A stretch of 64,000 nucleotides of DNA from Sphaerisporangium rhizosphaerae (GCF_042665155.1 NZ_JBHTCG010000026.1:1-64000), one strand, 5' to 3'. Counted from the first letter of the stretch, positions 15,708-25,564 are shown. Numbers and translations: made by a program. Notes: a model not told the origin generated them from the sequence alone.

Positions 15708-16055
15708 GTGAATCCAGGTGATGTCAACCTGCAGCAGTTGCTCGAGCAGGCGCAGCTCATGCAGCAGCAGCTCGCGACCGCACAGCAGGAGCTCAACGAC
15801 GCGGAGGTCGAGGGCACGGCCGGCGGCGGCCTGGTCGTCGCCACCGTCAACGGGAGCGGCGAGCTGCTCGAACTGAAGATCAGTCCCAAGGCCATCGACC
15901 CCGGTGACCCGCAGGACTCGGCCGACACGATCGCCGACCTGGTGATCGCGGCGGTGCGCGACGCCGTCCGCGCGGCGGCCGACCTCCAGCAGGAGAAGCT
16001 CGGCCCGCTGGCCCAGGGCCTCGGCGGGGGCGGATTCCAGCTTCCGGGGTTCTGA
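15708..16055 (+). CDS. YbaB/EbfC-family nucleoid-associated protein
   Basis: The 115-aa protein is the small DNA-binding factor normally encoded immediately before recR. Features are the glutamine-rich N-terminal helix LQQLLEQAQLMQQQLATAQQ, GTAGGGLVVATVNGSGELLELKISP and the C-terminal DLVIAAVRDAVRAAADLQQE. It is a homodimer with tweezer-like helices that bind DNA, possibly with a role in recombination alongside RecR. The GTG at 15708 is preceded by AGGAG at nine bases; the longer upstream frame has no homology. Only 5 bases separate it from recR. Confidence 0.93.
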   Translation: MNPGDVNLQQLLEQAQLMQQQLATAQQELNDAEVEGTAGGGLVVATVNGSGELLELKISPKAIDPGDPQDSADTIADLVIAAVRDAVRAAADLQQEKLGPLAQGLGGGGFQLPGF

Positions 16056-16060
16056 CCGCC

Positions 16061-16660
16061 ATGTACGAGGGGGTCGTCCAGAACCTGATCGACGAGCTGG
16101 GCCTGCTTCCCGGCGTCGGTCCGAAGAGCGCGCAGCGCATAGCTTTCCACCTGCTGGCCGCCGACCCGGCCGACGTCAAGCGGCTGGCGCACGCCTTGCT
16201 GGAGGTCAAGGAGCGCGTCCGCTTCTGCCGCGTCTGCGGGAACGTCGCGGCCGAGGAGGAGTGCCGCATCTGCCGGGACGCCCGGCGCGATCCCCATGTC
16301 ATCTGCGTCGTCGAGGAGTCCAAGGACGTCGTCGCCATCGAGAAGACCCGCGAGTTCCGCGGCCGCTACCACGTGCTGGGCGGGGCGATCAGCCCCATCG
16401 AGGGCGTCGGCCCGGACGACCTGCGCATCCGCGAGCTGATGACGCGGCTGGCCGACGGGCGGGTCACCGAGTTGATCCTCGCGACCGATCCCAACCTGGA
16501 AGGGGAGGCCACGGCCACCTATCTGGCCAGGTTGGTCAAACCGATGGGTTTGAAAGTCACACGATTGGCCAGCGGTCTGCCAGTGGGCGGAGACCTCGAG
16601 TACGCCGACGAGGTCACCTTGGGCCGCGCTTTCGAAGGACGGAGGCTGCTGGATGTTTGA
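16061..16660 (+). CDS. recR: Recombination protein RecR
   Basis: The 199-aa protein acts in RecFOR-dependent gap repair. It has a helix-hairpin-helix at the N-terminus (LPGVGPKSAQRIAFHLL), a zinc finger with CRVCGN and CRICRDARRD, a Toprim fold with VVEESKDVVAIEKT and ATDPNLEGEATATYL, and C-terminal LASGLPVGGDLEYADEVTLG (20 residues). Length is normal. The ATG at 16061 follows the YbaB stop closely, so the two share an operon, and its end overlaps the next gene by 8 bases. Confidence 0.97.
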   Translation: MYEGVVQNLIDELGLLPGVGPKSAQRIAFHLLAADPADVKRLAHALLEVKERVRFCRVCGNVAAEEECRICRDARRDPHVICVVEESKDVVAIEKTREFRGRYHVLGGAISPIEGVGPDDLRIRELMTRLADGRVTELILATDPNLEGEATATYLARLVKPMGLKVTRLASGLPVGGDLEYADEVTLGRAFEGRRLLDV

Positions 16661-17183
16661 CGAGTGGAACGCCATGGCGGACCGCATCGCCGCGCACGCG
16701 CAGAACTATCTCGACGGCTTGACGAGACTGGCGGGCGGCGAGGGCGGCGACGCCATGCTGCCCATGCTGCTCGTCGAGGTCTCGCAGGTCAGTCTGGCGG
16801 GTGCGCAGCTCGGAGCGGCGCAGGATGTGATCCTGCAGGGCAATTTCGAGCCCGCGACCGGTCCCGACCCCGACCTCGACGGGGTGCGCACGGCGCTCGC
16901 CACGCGTCTTGGCCCGGTGGACGACTACGCCGAGGTGTTCGACCCCTACAAGGACACCGGGGTCACGGCCTACCGCCTGTCGGACGACCTGGCGGCCGTC
17001 GCGGCCGATCTGATCCACGGGCTCGGCCACTACCGCGCGGGGCGTCCGCTGGAGGCGCTGTGGTGGTGGCAGTACTCGTACTTCAACACCTGGGGCAACC
17101 ACGCGGGGGCGGCCATGCGGGCGTTGCAGGCGCTGGTCGCCCACACCCGCCTGGACGTGGTGGAGGAGACGACCACCGCGTGA
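16653..17183 (+). CDS. DUF5063-family protein
   Basis: This 176-aa protein belongs to the DUF5063 family that follows recR in many actinomycetes. Characteristic stretches are ARLTRLAGG-like GLTRLAGGEGGDAML, DDYAEVFDPYKDTGVTAYRL, LALDL-type DDLAAVAADLIHGL and the tryptophan-rich EALWWWQYSYFNTWGNH (a signature cluster). Its function is unknown. It overlaps recR by eight bases and is last in this operon, before a strong hairpin. Co-occurrence with recR suggests a tie to DNA repair, but nothing more is shown by the sequence. Confidence 0.85.
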   Translation: MFDEWNAMADRIAAHAQNYLDGLTRLAGGEGGDAMLPMLLVEVSQVSLAGAQLGAAQDVILQGNFEPATGPDPDLDGVRTALATRLGPVDDYAEVFDPYKDTGVTAYRLSDDLAAVAADLIHGLGHYRAGRPLEALWWWQYSYFNTWGNHAGAAMRALQALVAHTRLDVVEETTTA

Positions 17184-17191
17184 GTCCGCCG

Positions 17192-17216
17192 GCCGGCGCG
17201 GGGGCTCCGCGCCGGC
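17192..17216 (+). terminator. Terminator after the recR operon
   Basis: GCCGGCGCGG (17192-17201) and CCGCGCCGGC (17207-17216) form a perfect 10-bp stem with a 5-base loop, directly behind the DUF5063 stop. Confidence 0.65.
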
Positions 17217-17234
17217 ACGGTCGTCCGTGGGATC

Positions 17235-17288
17235 AGTTGTACACAGGCAGGTCCGGTTCGGGCTGGTCAGCGGGGTCGGTTGTCCACA
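17235..17288 (+). other. Two DnaA-box-like sequences upstream of lysC
   Basis: TTGTCCACA at 17280-17288 equals the actinobacterial DnaA-box consensus, and TTGTACACA at 17236-17244 differs in one base. They lie 80-130 bases before the lysC start, in the 185-base gap after the recR operon. Chance occurrence of a single box is possible; two in 55 bases is less likely. Confidence 0.4.
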
Positions 17289-17368
17289 TGCTGGGCTTAA
17301 TCGGCGGCGGTCATGGGTGCCCCCAGTAGACTGTGGGCTCCGCATACTGAACCTTTGGGAGACATCCC

Positions 17369-18639
17369 GTGGCGCTCGTTGTCCAGAAATACGGTGGTTC
17401 CTCCGTCGCCGACGCCTCCCGCATCAAGCGGGTGGCCCAGCGGATCGTCGCGACGAAAAAAGCCGGCAACGACGTCGTGGTGATCGTCTCGGCGATGGGC
17501 GACACGACCGACGAGCTGCTCGACCTGGCCCAGCAGGTGACGCCGCTGCCCCCCGGGCGCGAGCTCGACATGCTGCTGACCGCCGGCGAGCGCATCTCGA
17601 TGGCGTTGCTGGCGATGGCCATCGCCAACCTCGGCGACGAGGCGCGGTCGTTCACCGGTTCCCAGGCCGGCGTGATCACCGACTCCACCCACGGCAAGGC
17701 GCGCATCATCGACGTGACGCCCGGCCGCATCCAGGAGGCCGTGCGCAGCGGGCAGATCGCCATCGTCGCCGGCTTCCAGGGCGTCTCCCAGGACACCAAG
17801 GACATCACGACGCTCGGGCGGGGCGGTTCCGACACCACGGCCGTCGCGCTGGCGGCGGCCCTGGGCGCCGACGTCTGCGAGATCTACACCGATGTCGACG
17901 GCATCTTCACCGCCGATCCGCGCATCGTCCCGGCCGCCCGCCAGATCCCCCGCATCTCCTACGAGGAGTCGATGGAGATGGCGGCCTGCGGCGCCAAGAT
18001 CCTGCACCTGCGCTGCGTGGAGTACGCCCGGCGGTTCAACCTGCCGATCCACGTCAGGAGCTCGTTCAGCAGCAAGGAAGGCACCTGGGTCGTCTCCGAT
18101 CCCCACACTGAAGGAACCGAGATGGAGCAGCCGATCATCTCCGGCGTCGCGCACGACCGGAGCGAGGCAAAGATCACTGTCGTCGGGGTTCCCGACAAGG
18201 TCGGAGAGGCCGCGGCCATCTTCAGAACGCTCGCGACCGCCGAGATCAACATCGACATGATCGTGCAGAACATCTCGGCCGCCGCCACCGGGCGCACCGA
18301 CATCTCCTTCACGCTGCCCTCGGCCGACGGCACCTCCGCCGTCACGGCCCTCAAGCGCATCCAGGAGCAGATCGGCTTCGAGAAGATCCTCTTCGACGAC
18401 CAGATCGGCAAGGTCTCGCTGATCGGGGCGGGCATGCGCTCCCACCCCGGCGTCACCGCCACCTTCTTCGGCGCCCTGGCCGACGCCGGCATCAACATCG
18501 AGATGATCTCGACCTCCGAGATCCGCATCTCGGTCATCGTCAGCCAGGACGAGGTGGACGCGGCGGTCGCCGCCGCCCACCGGGCCTTCGACCTCGACAG
18601 CGACCAGGTCGAGGCCGTGGTCTACGGAGGCACCGGAAG

Positions 18640-18643
<4 letters not shown>
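17369..18643 (+). CDS. lysC: Aspartate kinase
   Basis: The 424-aa enzyme phosphorylates aspartate, the first step to lysine, threonine, methionine and diaminopimelate. The N-terminal kinase domain starts MALVVQKYGGSSVADASRIK (20 residues); KYGGSS, TTDELLDLAQQ, GGSDTTAVALAAAL and DVDGIFTADPRIV are catalytic-domain signatures. From about residue 260 there are two ACT domains (GVPDKVGEAAAIFRTLATAE and GAGMRSHPGVTATFF) where feedback effectors bind. GTG at 17369 is preceded by TTGGGAGA. An internal ATG at 18122 may start a separate beta subunit, as in related actinobacteria. asd follows with a 4-base overlap. Confidence 0.96.
18122..18643 (+). other. Probable internal start for the aspartokinase beta subunit
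   Basis: An in-frame ATG at codon 252 begins MEQPIISGVAHDRSEAKITV, the exact region where the beta subunit of Corynebacterium-type aspartokinase begins, and it would give a 173-aa product made of the two ACT domains. GAAGGAA lies six bases upstream. Known family behaviour, with good local support, but translation is not proven. Confidence 0.6.
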
Positions 18644-19749
<1,106 letters not shown>

Positions 19750-20067
19750 CCCACCCGCACACCACTCGATCGCGTCCGCCCTCGGCCGTTACATCGCGTT
19801 CCGCTTCGGCCGCGGGCGGGTGCGGCGTGGGTGCCGGTAGTGGGTCGATAGTGGGTGTGCGCCGGCCGCGCCGGCCGCGCCGGCCGCCGTCCACCCGCGC
19901 GATCAAACGCGCGGGCGTGTCCCGTGCTGCCAGGCGCCCCCTCGGGCCGTCGAAACAGACCCGGAGCGGACGATCGCTCCATCGCAAACGATCGCCCGCT
20001 CCGGGAGTCACTGGTCACACACGGCCGGCGGCAAGCCAGGCCGTCAGTGATGTGGGTGTGGGGTGGG
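19750..20067. other. Convergent intergenic region with GC-rich tandem repeat
   Basis: 318 bases between asd and the minus-strand peptidase. A nine-base unit GCCGGCCGC repeats about three to four times at 19860-19893. A strong hairpin (19960-20005) is the rest. No gene is supported here. Confidence 0.5.
19960..20005. terminator. Long near-perfect hairpin between asd and the M15-type peptidase
   Basis: CCCGGAGCGG (19960-19969), A, CGATCG (19971-19976) pairs with CGATCG (19989-19994), C, CCGCTCCGGG (19996-20005): a 17-bp stem with one mismatch and a 12-base loop. It lies between convergent genes and can terminate both. Confidence 0.75.
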
Positions 20068-21627
20068 TCAGAGGAATGTGATGTCCCAGTGGCTCGGCTC
20101 GTTGGCGTAGGTGGTGTGGCCCTGAGGGCGGTGCTCGTAGAACAGCCGGGCGCCGTCGCCGCGGACCCGTCCCCGGTGCTTGCTTCTGATGAACCGGTCG
20201 ATGCACCGGTTGTGGGCGACGTCGATCTTGTAGCCCTTGCCGTGGCTGTGCACGCCTCCGGCGTGGCCGGTCTCGGTGCCCCCCGTGACCAGGACGTCGC
20301 AACCGCTGCGGCGCTTGAGATCGACCAGACCCCACAGCGTCTGCAGTCGCACGGTGGCCAGCGAGGTGCAGGAGTGCCGGTGCCGGTTGACGCAGTTGCC
20401 CGACGACCGCCATCGCAGGCCCGCCCGCTGGAGCCGCCGCGCGGCCTGCGGGTGCCGGAGCCGCAGGCCCGGGTACAGCAGATGCTGCCTCCACAGCATC
20501 GGGCTGACCATCCCGGAGGCCATGGCGACGCGCTGAGCCATGCGCGGCGACGCCGCCGCGCGCCGCGCGGCGGCCACCCGGACGGCGACCGGCGCCCGGC
20601 GGACGCCTACCGCGGGCAGGCCTCGGCGGGCTCCTACTCTGGGCAGGCCTCGGGGGACGCCTGCCGTGGGCAGACCTAGCAGACCTCGGCGGGCTCCTAC
20701 TGCGGGTAGGCCACGGCGGATGGGGGCGGCCATGCGGAGGAACGCTTCGCGGCGTGAAAGGCCGGCTTCGGGAGCGAAGGACCCCCGGCGTGTGGCCTTC
20801 GGCGTGAGTGCTCTTCTACCGGCGCCGGCGGTGTTCACGATGAGGTTCGCGCGCCGTGTCGGAGCGGTCTCGATGGCGAGGCGTGCGCGCCGGGACGGAG
20901 CGGCTTCGACGGCAAGGCCTGCTCGCCGGTAGTTCGTGATCGCGCTGGAGGACATGGAGGTGCGGGCCGCCGAGGTCTCCAGAGCGAGGGCCGCCGCGTT
21001 CCTTGACGTCGCGGTCACCCTGACGCGGGCGGTCTTCGGGGTCTGCGGGGTCTTCGGGGTCTCCGGGATGACCTTGACCCGAGCCGCTTTGGTGATGGTC
21101 GCGGTCGCCTTGAGCCGAGCCGCTTTCCGGAGGGCCGCGGTCGCCCGGGCGGGAGCCGCCTTCGGGGTGGTCGTGGTCAGGGTGGCGCGGGGCGCCTTTC
21201 GGGCGAGAGCGGTGTCCGCGGGGGTGGCGGAGCGGGCGAGGGCGGTGTTCGCGGGGGTGGCGGAGCGGGTCAGGGCGGTGCCGGTGCCGGTGCGGGTGGT
21301 GGCGGTGCGGGTGGTGGCGCGGCGGACGGCCGCGTCCGGGCCGGCCGCCTCAGGGATGCCCCTTTCGGGTGTGGTCCGTTCCCGCACCGCCGGATCGAGG
21401 GCGACCTGCCGCGGGAAGCGGGCTCCGGCGCGGCCGGAGGCCATGCCGGAGCCGCTCGACGTCGTGCCGAGCCGATCGGGCGCGGAGCGGAGGTCCGTGC
21501 CGCCCGGCCGTGGAGCGGCCGCCGAGGCGGGCTCCGCCGAACCCAACGCCGTCACTGTGATCTGCACGGCGAGCAACGCGCAGGCACCAAGCCACGCGGG
21601 CCCCCGTGTGCATGGATGCACACCCAT
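20068..21627 (-). CDS. Secreted M15-type peptidase-like protein with long low-complexity linker
   Basis: The 519-aa protein has a signal peptide (about 1-37; CALLAVQITVTALGSAEPASA), a basic, Ala/Thr/Arg-rich low-complexity region (about 40-375) and a compact C-terminal domain. That domain shows GGVHSHGKGYKIDVAHN and SHWDITF, the H-x-x-x-x-x-x-D...H-x-D zinc pattern of M15 carboxypeptidases (VanY/D-Ala-D-Ala type). Zinc ligands would be His and Asp of the first motif and His of the second. The linker has internal repeats such as ALARSATPA and RRGLPAVGARRG. The ATG at 21627 follows AGAGGA. Signal peptide and domain lie in one frame, so the linker is real; a 251-codon frame on the other strand is a shadow. 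Confidence 0.75.
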   Translation of the reverse strand: MGVHPCTRGPAWLGACALLAVQITVTALGSAEPASAAAPRPGGTDLRSAPDRLGTTSSGSGMASGRAGARFPRQVALDPAVRERTTPERGIPEAAGPDAAVRRATTRTATTRTGTGTALTRSATPANTALARSATPADTALARKAPRATLTTTTPKAAPARATAALRKAARLKATATITKAARVKVIPETPKTPQTPKTARVRVTATSRNAAALALETSAARTSMSSSAITNYRRAGLAVEAAPSRRARLAIETAPTRRANLIVNTAGAGRRALTPKATRRGSFAPEAGLSRREAFLRMAAPIRRGLPAVGARRGLLGLPTAGVPRGLPRVGARRGLPAVGVRRAPVAVRVAAARRAAASPRMAQRVAMASGMVSPMLWRQHLLYPGLRLRHPQAARRLQRAGLRWRSSGNCVNRHRHSCTSLATVRLQTLWGLVDLKRRSGCDVLVTGGTETGHAGGVHSHGKGYKIDVAHNRCIDRFIRSKHRGRVRGDGARLFYEHRPQGHTTYANEPSHWDITFL

Positions 21628-21743
21628 ATTGATCCTCTGTCGCAGGGCGCCCCTCCGCCAGAGGATCTATCCCACCCGCCCAAAGTGCTGACTCCACTAC
21701 TCTGCGTGTTTTTGCGGGAAAATGGCGGGCATGCTGTGCGTCT

Positions 21744-22454
21744 GTGACCATGGAGGGTTCCTGGCCGTACAGTTGCCACGTGGTCGAATCGACGCCGAGA
21801 GCGCGTGGGGGAGAAAAGACCCGGGAGGTCATCGTCGAGACGGCCCTGCGCCTGTTCAGGGAGCGGGGGTACGAGGCGACGACCATGCGGGCCATCGCGG
21901 CCGAGGCGGGCGTCTCCGTAGGAAACGCTTACTACTACTTTTCGTCGAAAGAGCAGTTGGTCCAGGCTTACTACGATCGGGCGCAATGCGAGCACGAGGC
22001 CGCCTGCCGGGAGCTCCTGGCGGGCGAGCGCAGGTTCGCGGCCCGGCTGAGCGGGGTGCTGCGTGCCTGGGTCCGGGTGTCCGAGCCGTACCACGGGTTC
22101 GCCGTCAAGTTCTTCAAGCACGCCTCGGAGCCGAGCAATCCGCTGAGTCCTTTCAGCGGGGAGTCGGCGCCGGCGCGGGAGGCGGCCATCGCGATCTACC
22201 GGGAGGTCGTGGAGGGCTCCGCCGACCGCATCGACGCGGAGCTGCGCGAGGAGCTGCCCGAACTGCTGTGGTTGTCCTCGCTGGGAGTGGTGCTGTTCTG
22301 GGTCCATGACACCTCGCCGGGGTGCGAGCGCACGTACCGGTTGATCGAGGTCATGGTGCCGCTGATCGACCGGCTGGTGGGGCTGTCCCATCTGCCGGGC
22401 CTGCGCGGGGTGACCAAGGACTTCATCACCGCCATGCGGGAGCTGCGCGCCTGA
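21744..22454 (+). CDS. TetR-family regulator
   Basis: The 236-aa protein has a classical TetR N-terminal domain with TREVIVETALRLFRERGYEA, TTMRAIAAEAGVSVGNAYYYF (recognition helix; the first 20 residues) and SKEQLVQAYYDRAQ. The C-terminal ligand region ends with YRLIEVMVPLIDRLVGLSHL. The longest start is GTG at 21744; ATG at 21750 or GTG at 21780 (MVESTPRARGGEKT) are equally possible because no good ribosome site is visible. It is 75 bases upstream of an F420-type oxidoreductase gene in the same direction, with a palindrome in the gap. Confidence 0.88.
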   Translation: MTMEGSWPYSCHVVESTPRARGGEKTREVIVETALRLFRERGYEATTMRAIAAEAGVSVGNAYYYFSSKEQLVQAYYDRAQCEHEAACRELLAGERRFAARLSGVLRAWVRVSEPYHGFAVKFFKHASEPSNPLSPFSGESAPAREAAIAIYREVVEGSADRIDAELREELPELLWLSSLGVVLFWVHDTSPGCERTYRLIEVMVPLIDRLVGLSHLPGLRGVTKDFITAMRELRA

Positions 22455-22487
22455 GCCGCCGCGAAGGGTGGGATGACCCGTGCGCGG

Positions 22488-22507
22488 CATACCGTCCGGT
22501 TGGTATG
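22488..22507. promoter_or_regulatory. Candidate TetR operator
   Basis: CATACC (22488-22493) and GGTATG (22502-22507) form a perfect inverted repeat with 8 bases between, a common TetR-type spacing. It is between the TetR gene and the oxidoreductase start at 22530, overlapping where its promoter would be. Confidence 0.55.
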
Positions 22508-22529
22508 GTCGGCCGTCAGGAGGTGGACA

Positions 22530-23507
22530 GTGAAGCGCTGGGGCATCACGATCCCGTTCTTCGACCGCACGATGGCCGAGTCCAAGGAGCTGGTGACCGA
22601 GCTGCCCGGGCTCGGTTACACCGACGCCTGGTCCGCCGAGGTCAGCGGCACCGATGGCTTCGTCCCGCTCGCCCTGGCCGCCGACTGGGCGCCCGCGCTC
22701 CGGCTGGGCAGCGCGATCATCCCGGTGTCCACCCGGGGTCCGGGCCTGCTCGCCATGTCGGCCGCCACACTCGCCGACCTGGCGCCCGAGCGGTTCGTGC
22801 TCGGCATCGGCGCCTCGTCCCCTGTGATCGTCGAACGGTGGAACGCCGGGGAGTTCGTCAAGCCGTACGCCAGGACGCGCGACACGCTGCGCTTCCTCAG
22901 GAAGGCCCTCGCGGGCGAGAAGGTCACCGAGAGGTACGAGACCTTCGAGGTGAAGGGCTTCCGGCTGGAGCGGGCGCCGAAGGTGCCACCGAAGATCGTC
23001 CTCGCCGCGCTGCGTCCGCGGATGCTGGGCCTGGCGGCGCGGGAGGCCGACGGGGCCATCACCAACTGGCTCTCCCCGCAGGACGTCCGCACCGTGCGCG
23101 CCGAGCTCGGCCCGGAGACCGAGCTGATCGCCCGCCTGTTCGTCTGCGTCAGCGAGGACGCGGAGAAGGTCAGGAAGCTCGGCAGGCGCATGCTGGCCGC
23201 CTATCTGACGGTGCCGGTGTACGCGGCCTTCCACGACTGGCTGGGACGGGGCGAGGTGCTTCGTCCAATGCACGAGGCGTGGGCGGCGGGCGACCGCAAG
23301 GGCGCGCTCGACGCGATCCCGGACGAGGTGGTGGACGCGCTCATCGTGCACGGCGACGCGGCGACCTGCCGGGCGCGCATCGAGGAGTACGTCGCCAACG
23401 GGCTGACGACCCCCGTGCTGGCTCCGATCGCGACGGGTGAGGTTCCGATGGCTCAGGCCGTCCGCGACCTCGCTCCGGCCGCCTCCACCTCCTCCCCGGC
23501 CGGCTGA
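22530..23507 (+). CDS. LLM-class F420- or flavin-dependent oxidoreductase
   Basis: The 325-aa protein is a luciferase-like TIM barrel: MKRWGITIPFFDRTMAESKE at the start, GSAIIPVSTRGPGLLAMSAATLADLAPERFVLGIG (core RFVLGIGASSP) and VLAALRPRMLGLAAREADGA. These are features of F420-dependent enzymes, though FMN use cannot be excluded. The GTG at 22530 has AGGAGGTG upstream. Substrate is unknown. The neighbouring TetR and palindrome suggest it is induced by a small molecule. Confidence 0.85.
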   Translation: MKRWGITIPFFDRTMAESKELVTELPGLGYTDAWSAEVSGTDGFVPLALAADWAPALRLGSAIIPVSTRGPGLLAMSAATLADLAPERFVLGIGASSPVIVERWNAGEFVKPYARTRDTLRFLRKALAGEKVTERYETFEVKGFRLERAPKVPPKIVLAALRPRMLGLAAREADGAITNWLSPQDVRTVRAELGPETELIARLFVCVSEDAEKVRKLGRRMLAAYLTVPVYAAFHDWLGRGEVLRPMHEAWAAGDRKGALDAIPDEVVDALIVHGDAATCRARIEEYVANGLTTPVLAPIATGEVPMAQAVRDLAPAASTSSPAG

Positions 23508-23749
23508 GGGCCGCCCGGGGGAGGACGGGCGGCCAGGATGCCCGGCCAAGACGCGTGGCCAAGGCGGGCGAGGAGAGTGCCGGCGGCGAGGTCGGGCGGG
23601 AGACCGCGCCCGCGGGCCGTCCGGGGCGGAACTCCGGGACGGAACTCCGGGACGGGGGCGGGCGTTATCCGGGTGCGGTTGGGTAGTGGCGTCCCTCGAC
23701 GAGTCCCGACCGTGCGCGTGTGGCGGTGGCACAGACGGAGGTGGCCCTC

Positions 23750-24139
23750 ATGAGCAAGGCTGGACGCGCGGCCGCGGCCTACCGCGCCTATCAGGACATC
23801 AGCCGCCCGGGCTCGCCCGGGCTGATGGCGCGGCTCAGGGCACTGCCGAGGATGATCGGCGGCGCGCTGCGCGGGGAGTACAGCGACCTGGGCAAGGGCA
23901 AGCTCGCTCTGATGGGCCTCGGCATCGTCTACATCGTCTCGCCGATCGACGTGCTGCCCGACTTCCTGCCGCTGATCGGGGTCGCGGACGACTTCGGCGC
24001 CTTCCTGTGGCTCATGAGCTCGCTGCTGGGCGAGAGCGGCCGCTACCTCGACTGGGAGCGTAAGCAGGTGCGCGGCGAGGTCTCGGGTGTCTCCGAGGTC
24101 TCCGAGGTCTCGCGGCGGCGGCGCCGCTCGCGGGCCTAG
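23750..24139 (+). CDS. YkvA/DUF1232-family membrane protein
   Basis: The 129-aa protein contains the DUF1232 core GKLALMGLGIVYIVSPIDVL with PDFLPLIGVADDFGAFLWLM following, which forms one or two membrane helices. The family has no established function; one proposal is a stress-related membrane role. The ATG at 23750 has GGAGG eight bases upstream. Its C-terminus is a run of serine/valine repeats and arginines. Its TAG overlaps the stop of the convergent amidohydrolase gene by CTAG. Confidence 0.85.
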   Translation: MSKAGRAAAAYRAYQDISRPGSPGLMARLRALPRMIGGALRGEYSDLGKGKLALMGLGIVYIVSPIDVLPDFLPLIGVADDFGAFLWLMSSLLGESGRYLDWERKQVRGEVSGVSEVSEVSRRRRRSRA

Positions 24140-25335
24140 TCTTCGCCCTCGCGCAGCAGCCAGGCCCGGGACGGCAGGGGATGGCCGAACAGACGGGCGG
24201 CGTTGCCGTAGGCCACCCTGCCGATGTCGGCCGGGGGAAGGCTGCCCAGGTTGCGGGCCAGGGCCTGCTGGACATCCGGCCAGGTGGACTCCGAGCGCGG
24301 GTAGCCGCTCTCGAGCAGGACGTGCTCGAGCCCGACGGCCAGGCGCACGCCGGACAGCGCGTAGTCGTCCAGCGTGCCGAAGTAGAAGTTGCGGCGGAGC
24401 ACCTCGCTCGGCTTGAGCCCGCCCTCCCAGGTCGCCTCGTCCGCGACCGGATGGTCCAGGGCGTAGTCGGCCCGCGCGGCCAGCATGGGCAGCCATCCGA
24501 CGCCGCCCTCGACGATGAGGATGCGCAGCTTGGGGAAGCGCAGCGGGATGCCCGACCAGAGCCAGTCGGCGCAGGCGAACATCGCGCTCGCCGGGATCAT
24601 CGTGGTGATGGCCTCGATGGGCGTGTCCGGCGAGGGCACCGGCGACCACGACGAGGCGCCGGTGTGCAGGCAGACGACCGTGCCGGTCTCTTCGCAGGCG
24701 GCGAAGAACGGATCCCAGTGGCCGGTGTGGATGGAGGGCAGCCGCAGCCGGGTCGGGAACTCGGGGAAGACCACCGCCTTGAACCCGCGGGCGGCGTTGG
24801 CGCGGATCTCCTTGGCGGCGACCTCGGGGTCGGGCAGCCAGGGGAGCTGGAGCGCGATGATGCGCTCGGGGTAGGTGCCGGCCCAGACGTCGCAGTGCCA
24901 GTCGTTCCACGCGCGGATGAGCGCGAGGCCGAGATCCTGGTCGCGGGTCTTGGCGAAGGCCATGCCCGCCTGCACGGCCAGCATGCCGGGGAAGCTGAGC
25001 GCGGCCCAGACCCCGGCGATGTCCATGTCCTTGACGCGGGCCTCGATGTCGTGGCAGCCGGGCCGCATCTCCTCGAAGCGCACCGGGTCGAGCGTCCACT
25101 GGTCGCGCGGAAGGCCGGCGCCGGCGTCCATGCCGGCGCACGCGTAGGTGGCTCCGCCGTATCGCCACACCTGATGGCCCGCGTCGGTCTCGACGACCTT
25201 GGGGGCCATGTCGACGTACCTCTCGGGAAGCCGGCCTTCGAACAGATCCGGCGGTTCGATCAGGTGATCGTCGACGCTGATGATCACATAATCTCGCCGC
25301 CTCGGCTCGGGGTCAGGGGGCAGCGATGAGTTCAC
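24136..25335 (-). CDS. Amidohydrolase family protein (amidohydrolase_2 type)
   Basis: About 399 aa, a metal-dependent TIM-barrel hydrolase or decarboxylase. The N-terminal metal motif is SVDDHLIEPPDLFEGRLPER; further family stretches are PGMLAVQAGMAF, VFPEFPTRLRLPSIHTGHWD, VCLHTGASS and LLESGYPRSESTWPD near the C-terminus. Substrates in this family include aromatic acids and other carboxylates; none can be fixed. The start is uncertain: GTG at 25335 gives MNSSLPPDPEPRRRDYV, while GTG at 25365 adds ten residues; neither has a strong ribosome site. It converges with the DUF1232 gene, sharing CTAG at their stops. Confidence 0.85.
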   Translation of the reverse strand: MNSSLPPDPEPRRRDYVIISVDDHLIEPPDLFEGRLPERYVDMAPKVVETDAGHQVWRYGGATYACAGMDAGAGLPRDQWTLDPVRFEEMRPGCHDIEARVKDMDIAGVWAALSFPGMLAVQAGMAFAKTRDQDLGLALIRAWNDWHCDVWAGTYPERIIALQLPWLPDPEVAAKEIRANAARGFKAVVFPEFPTRLRLPSIHTGHWDPFFAACEETGTVVCLHTGASSWSPVPSPDTPIEAITTMIPASAMFACADWLWSGIPLRFPKLRILIVEGGVGWLPMLAARADYALDHPVADEATWEGGLKPSEVLRRNFYFGTLDDYALSGVRLAVGLEHVLLESGYPRSESTWPDVQQALARNLGSLPPADIGRVAYGNAARLFGHPLPSRAWLLREGED

Positions 25336-25564
25336 AGGGAAAACCGTATGCCGCAGGAATAACACCAGACAAGCTGGGAGGTCTCCGATCGGTATCCGTT
25401 CGCGCGCGCAGCGGTGTCCGCCGCCGTGAGAGCCCTTACCTCAAAACGTGACGATTACGACAAGCGGTCGGTCACGGGACGCTCGCTCGCGGCGCGGAAA
25501 GCGGCCGGTGGCAGGCCCGTGGCCGCCGGTGGCAGCCCGGTGGCAGGCCGGTGGGAGGCGGCCG

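Noticed and set aside
20936..21691. 251-codon plus-strand frame opposite the M15-type peptidase linker
   Set aside because: Valine/Arg-rich and without a known domain; the minus frame joins signal peptide and zinc domain without interruption.
23453..25168. 571-codon minus-strand frame covering the LLM end, DUF1232 and amidohydrolase
   Set aside because: It is a frame shadow of the amidohydrolase and reads Arg/Gly-rich nonsense.
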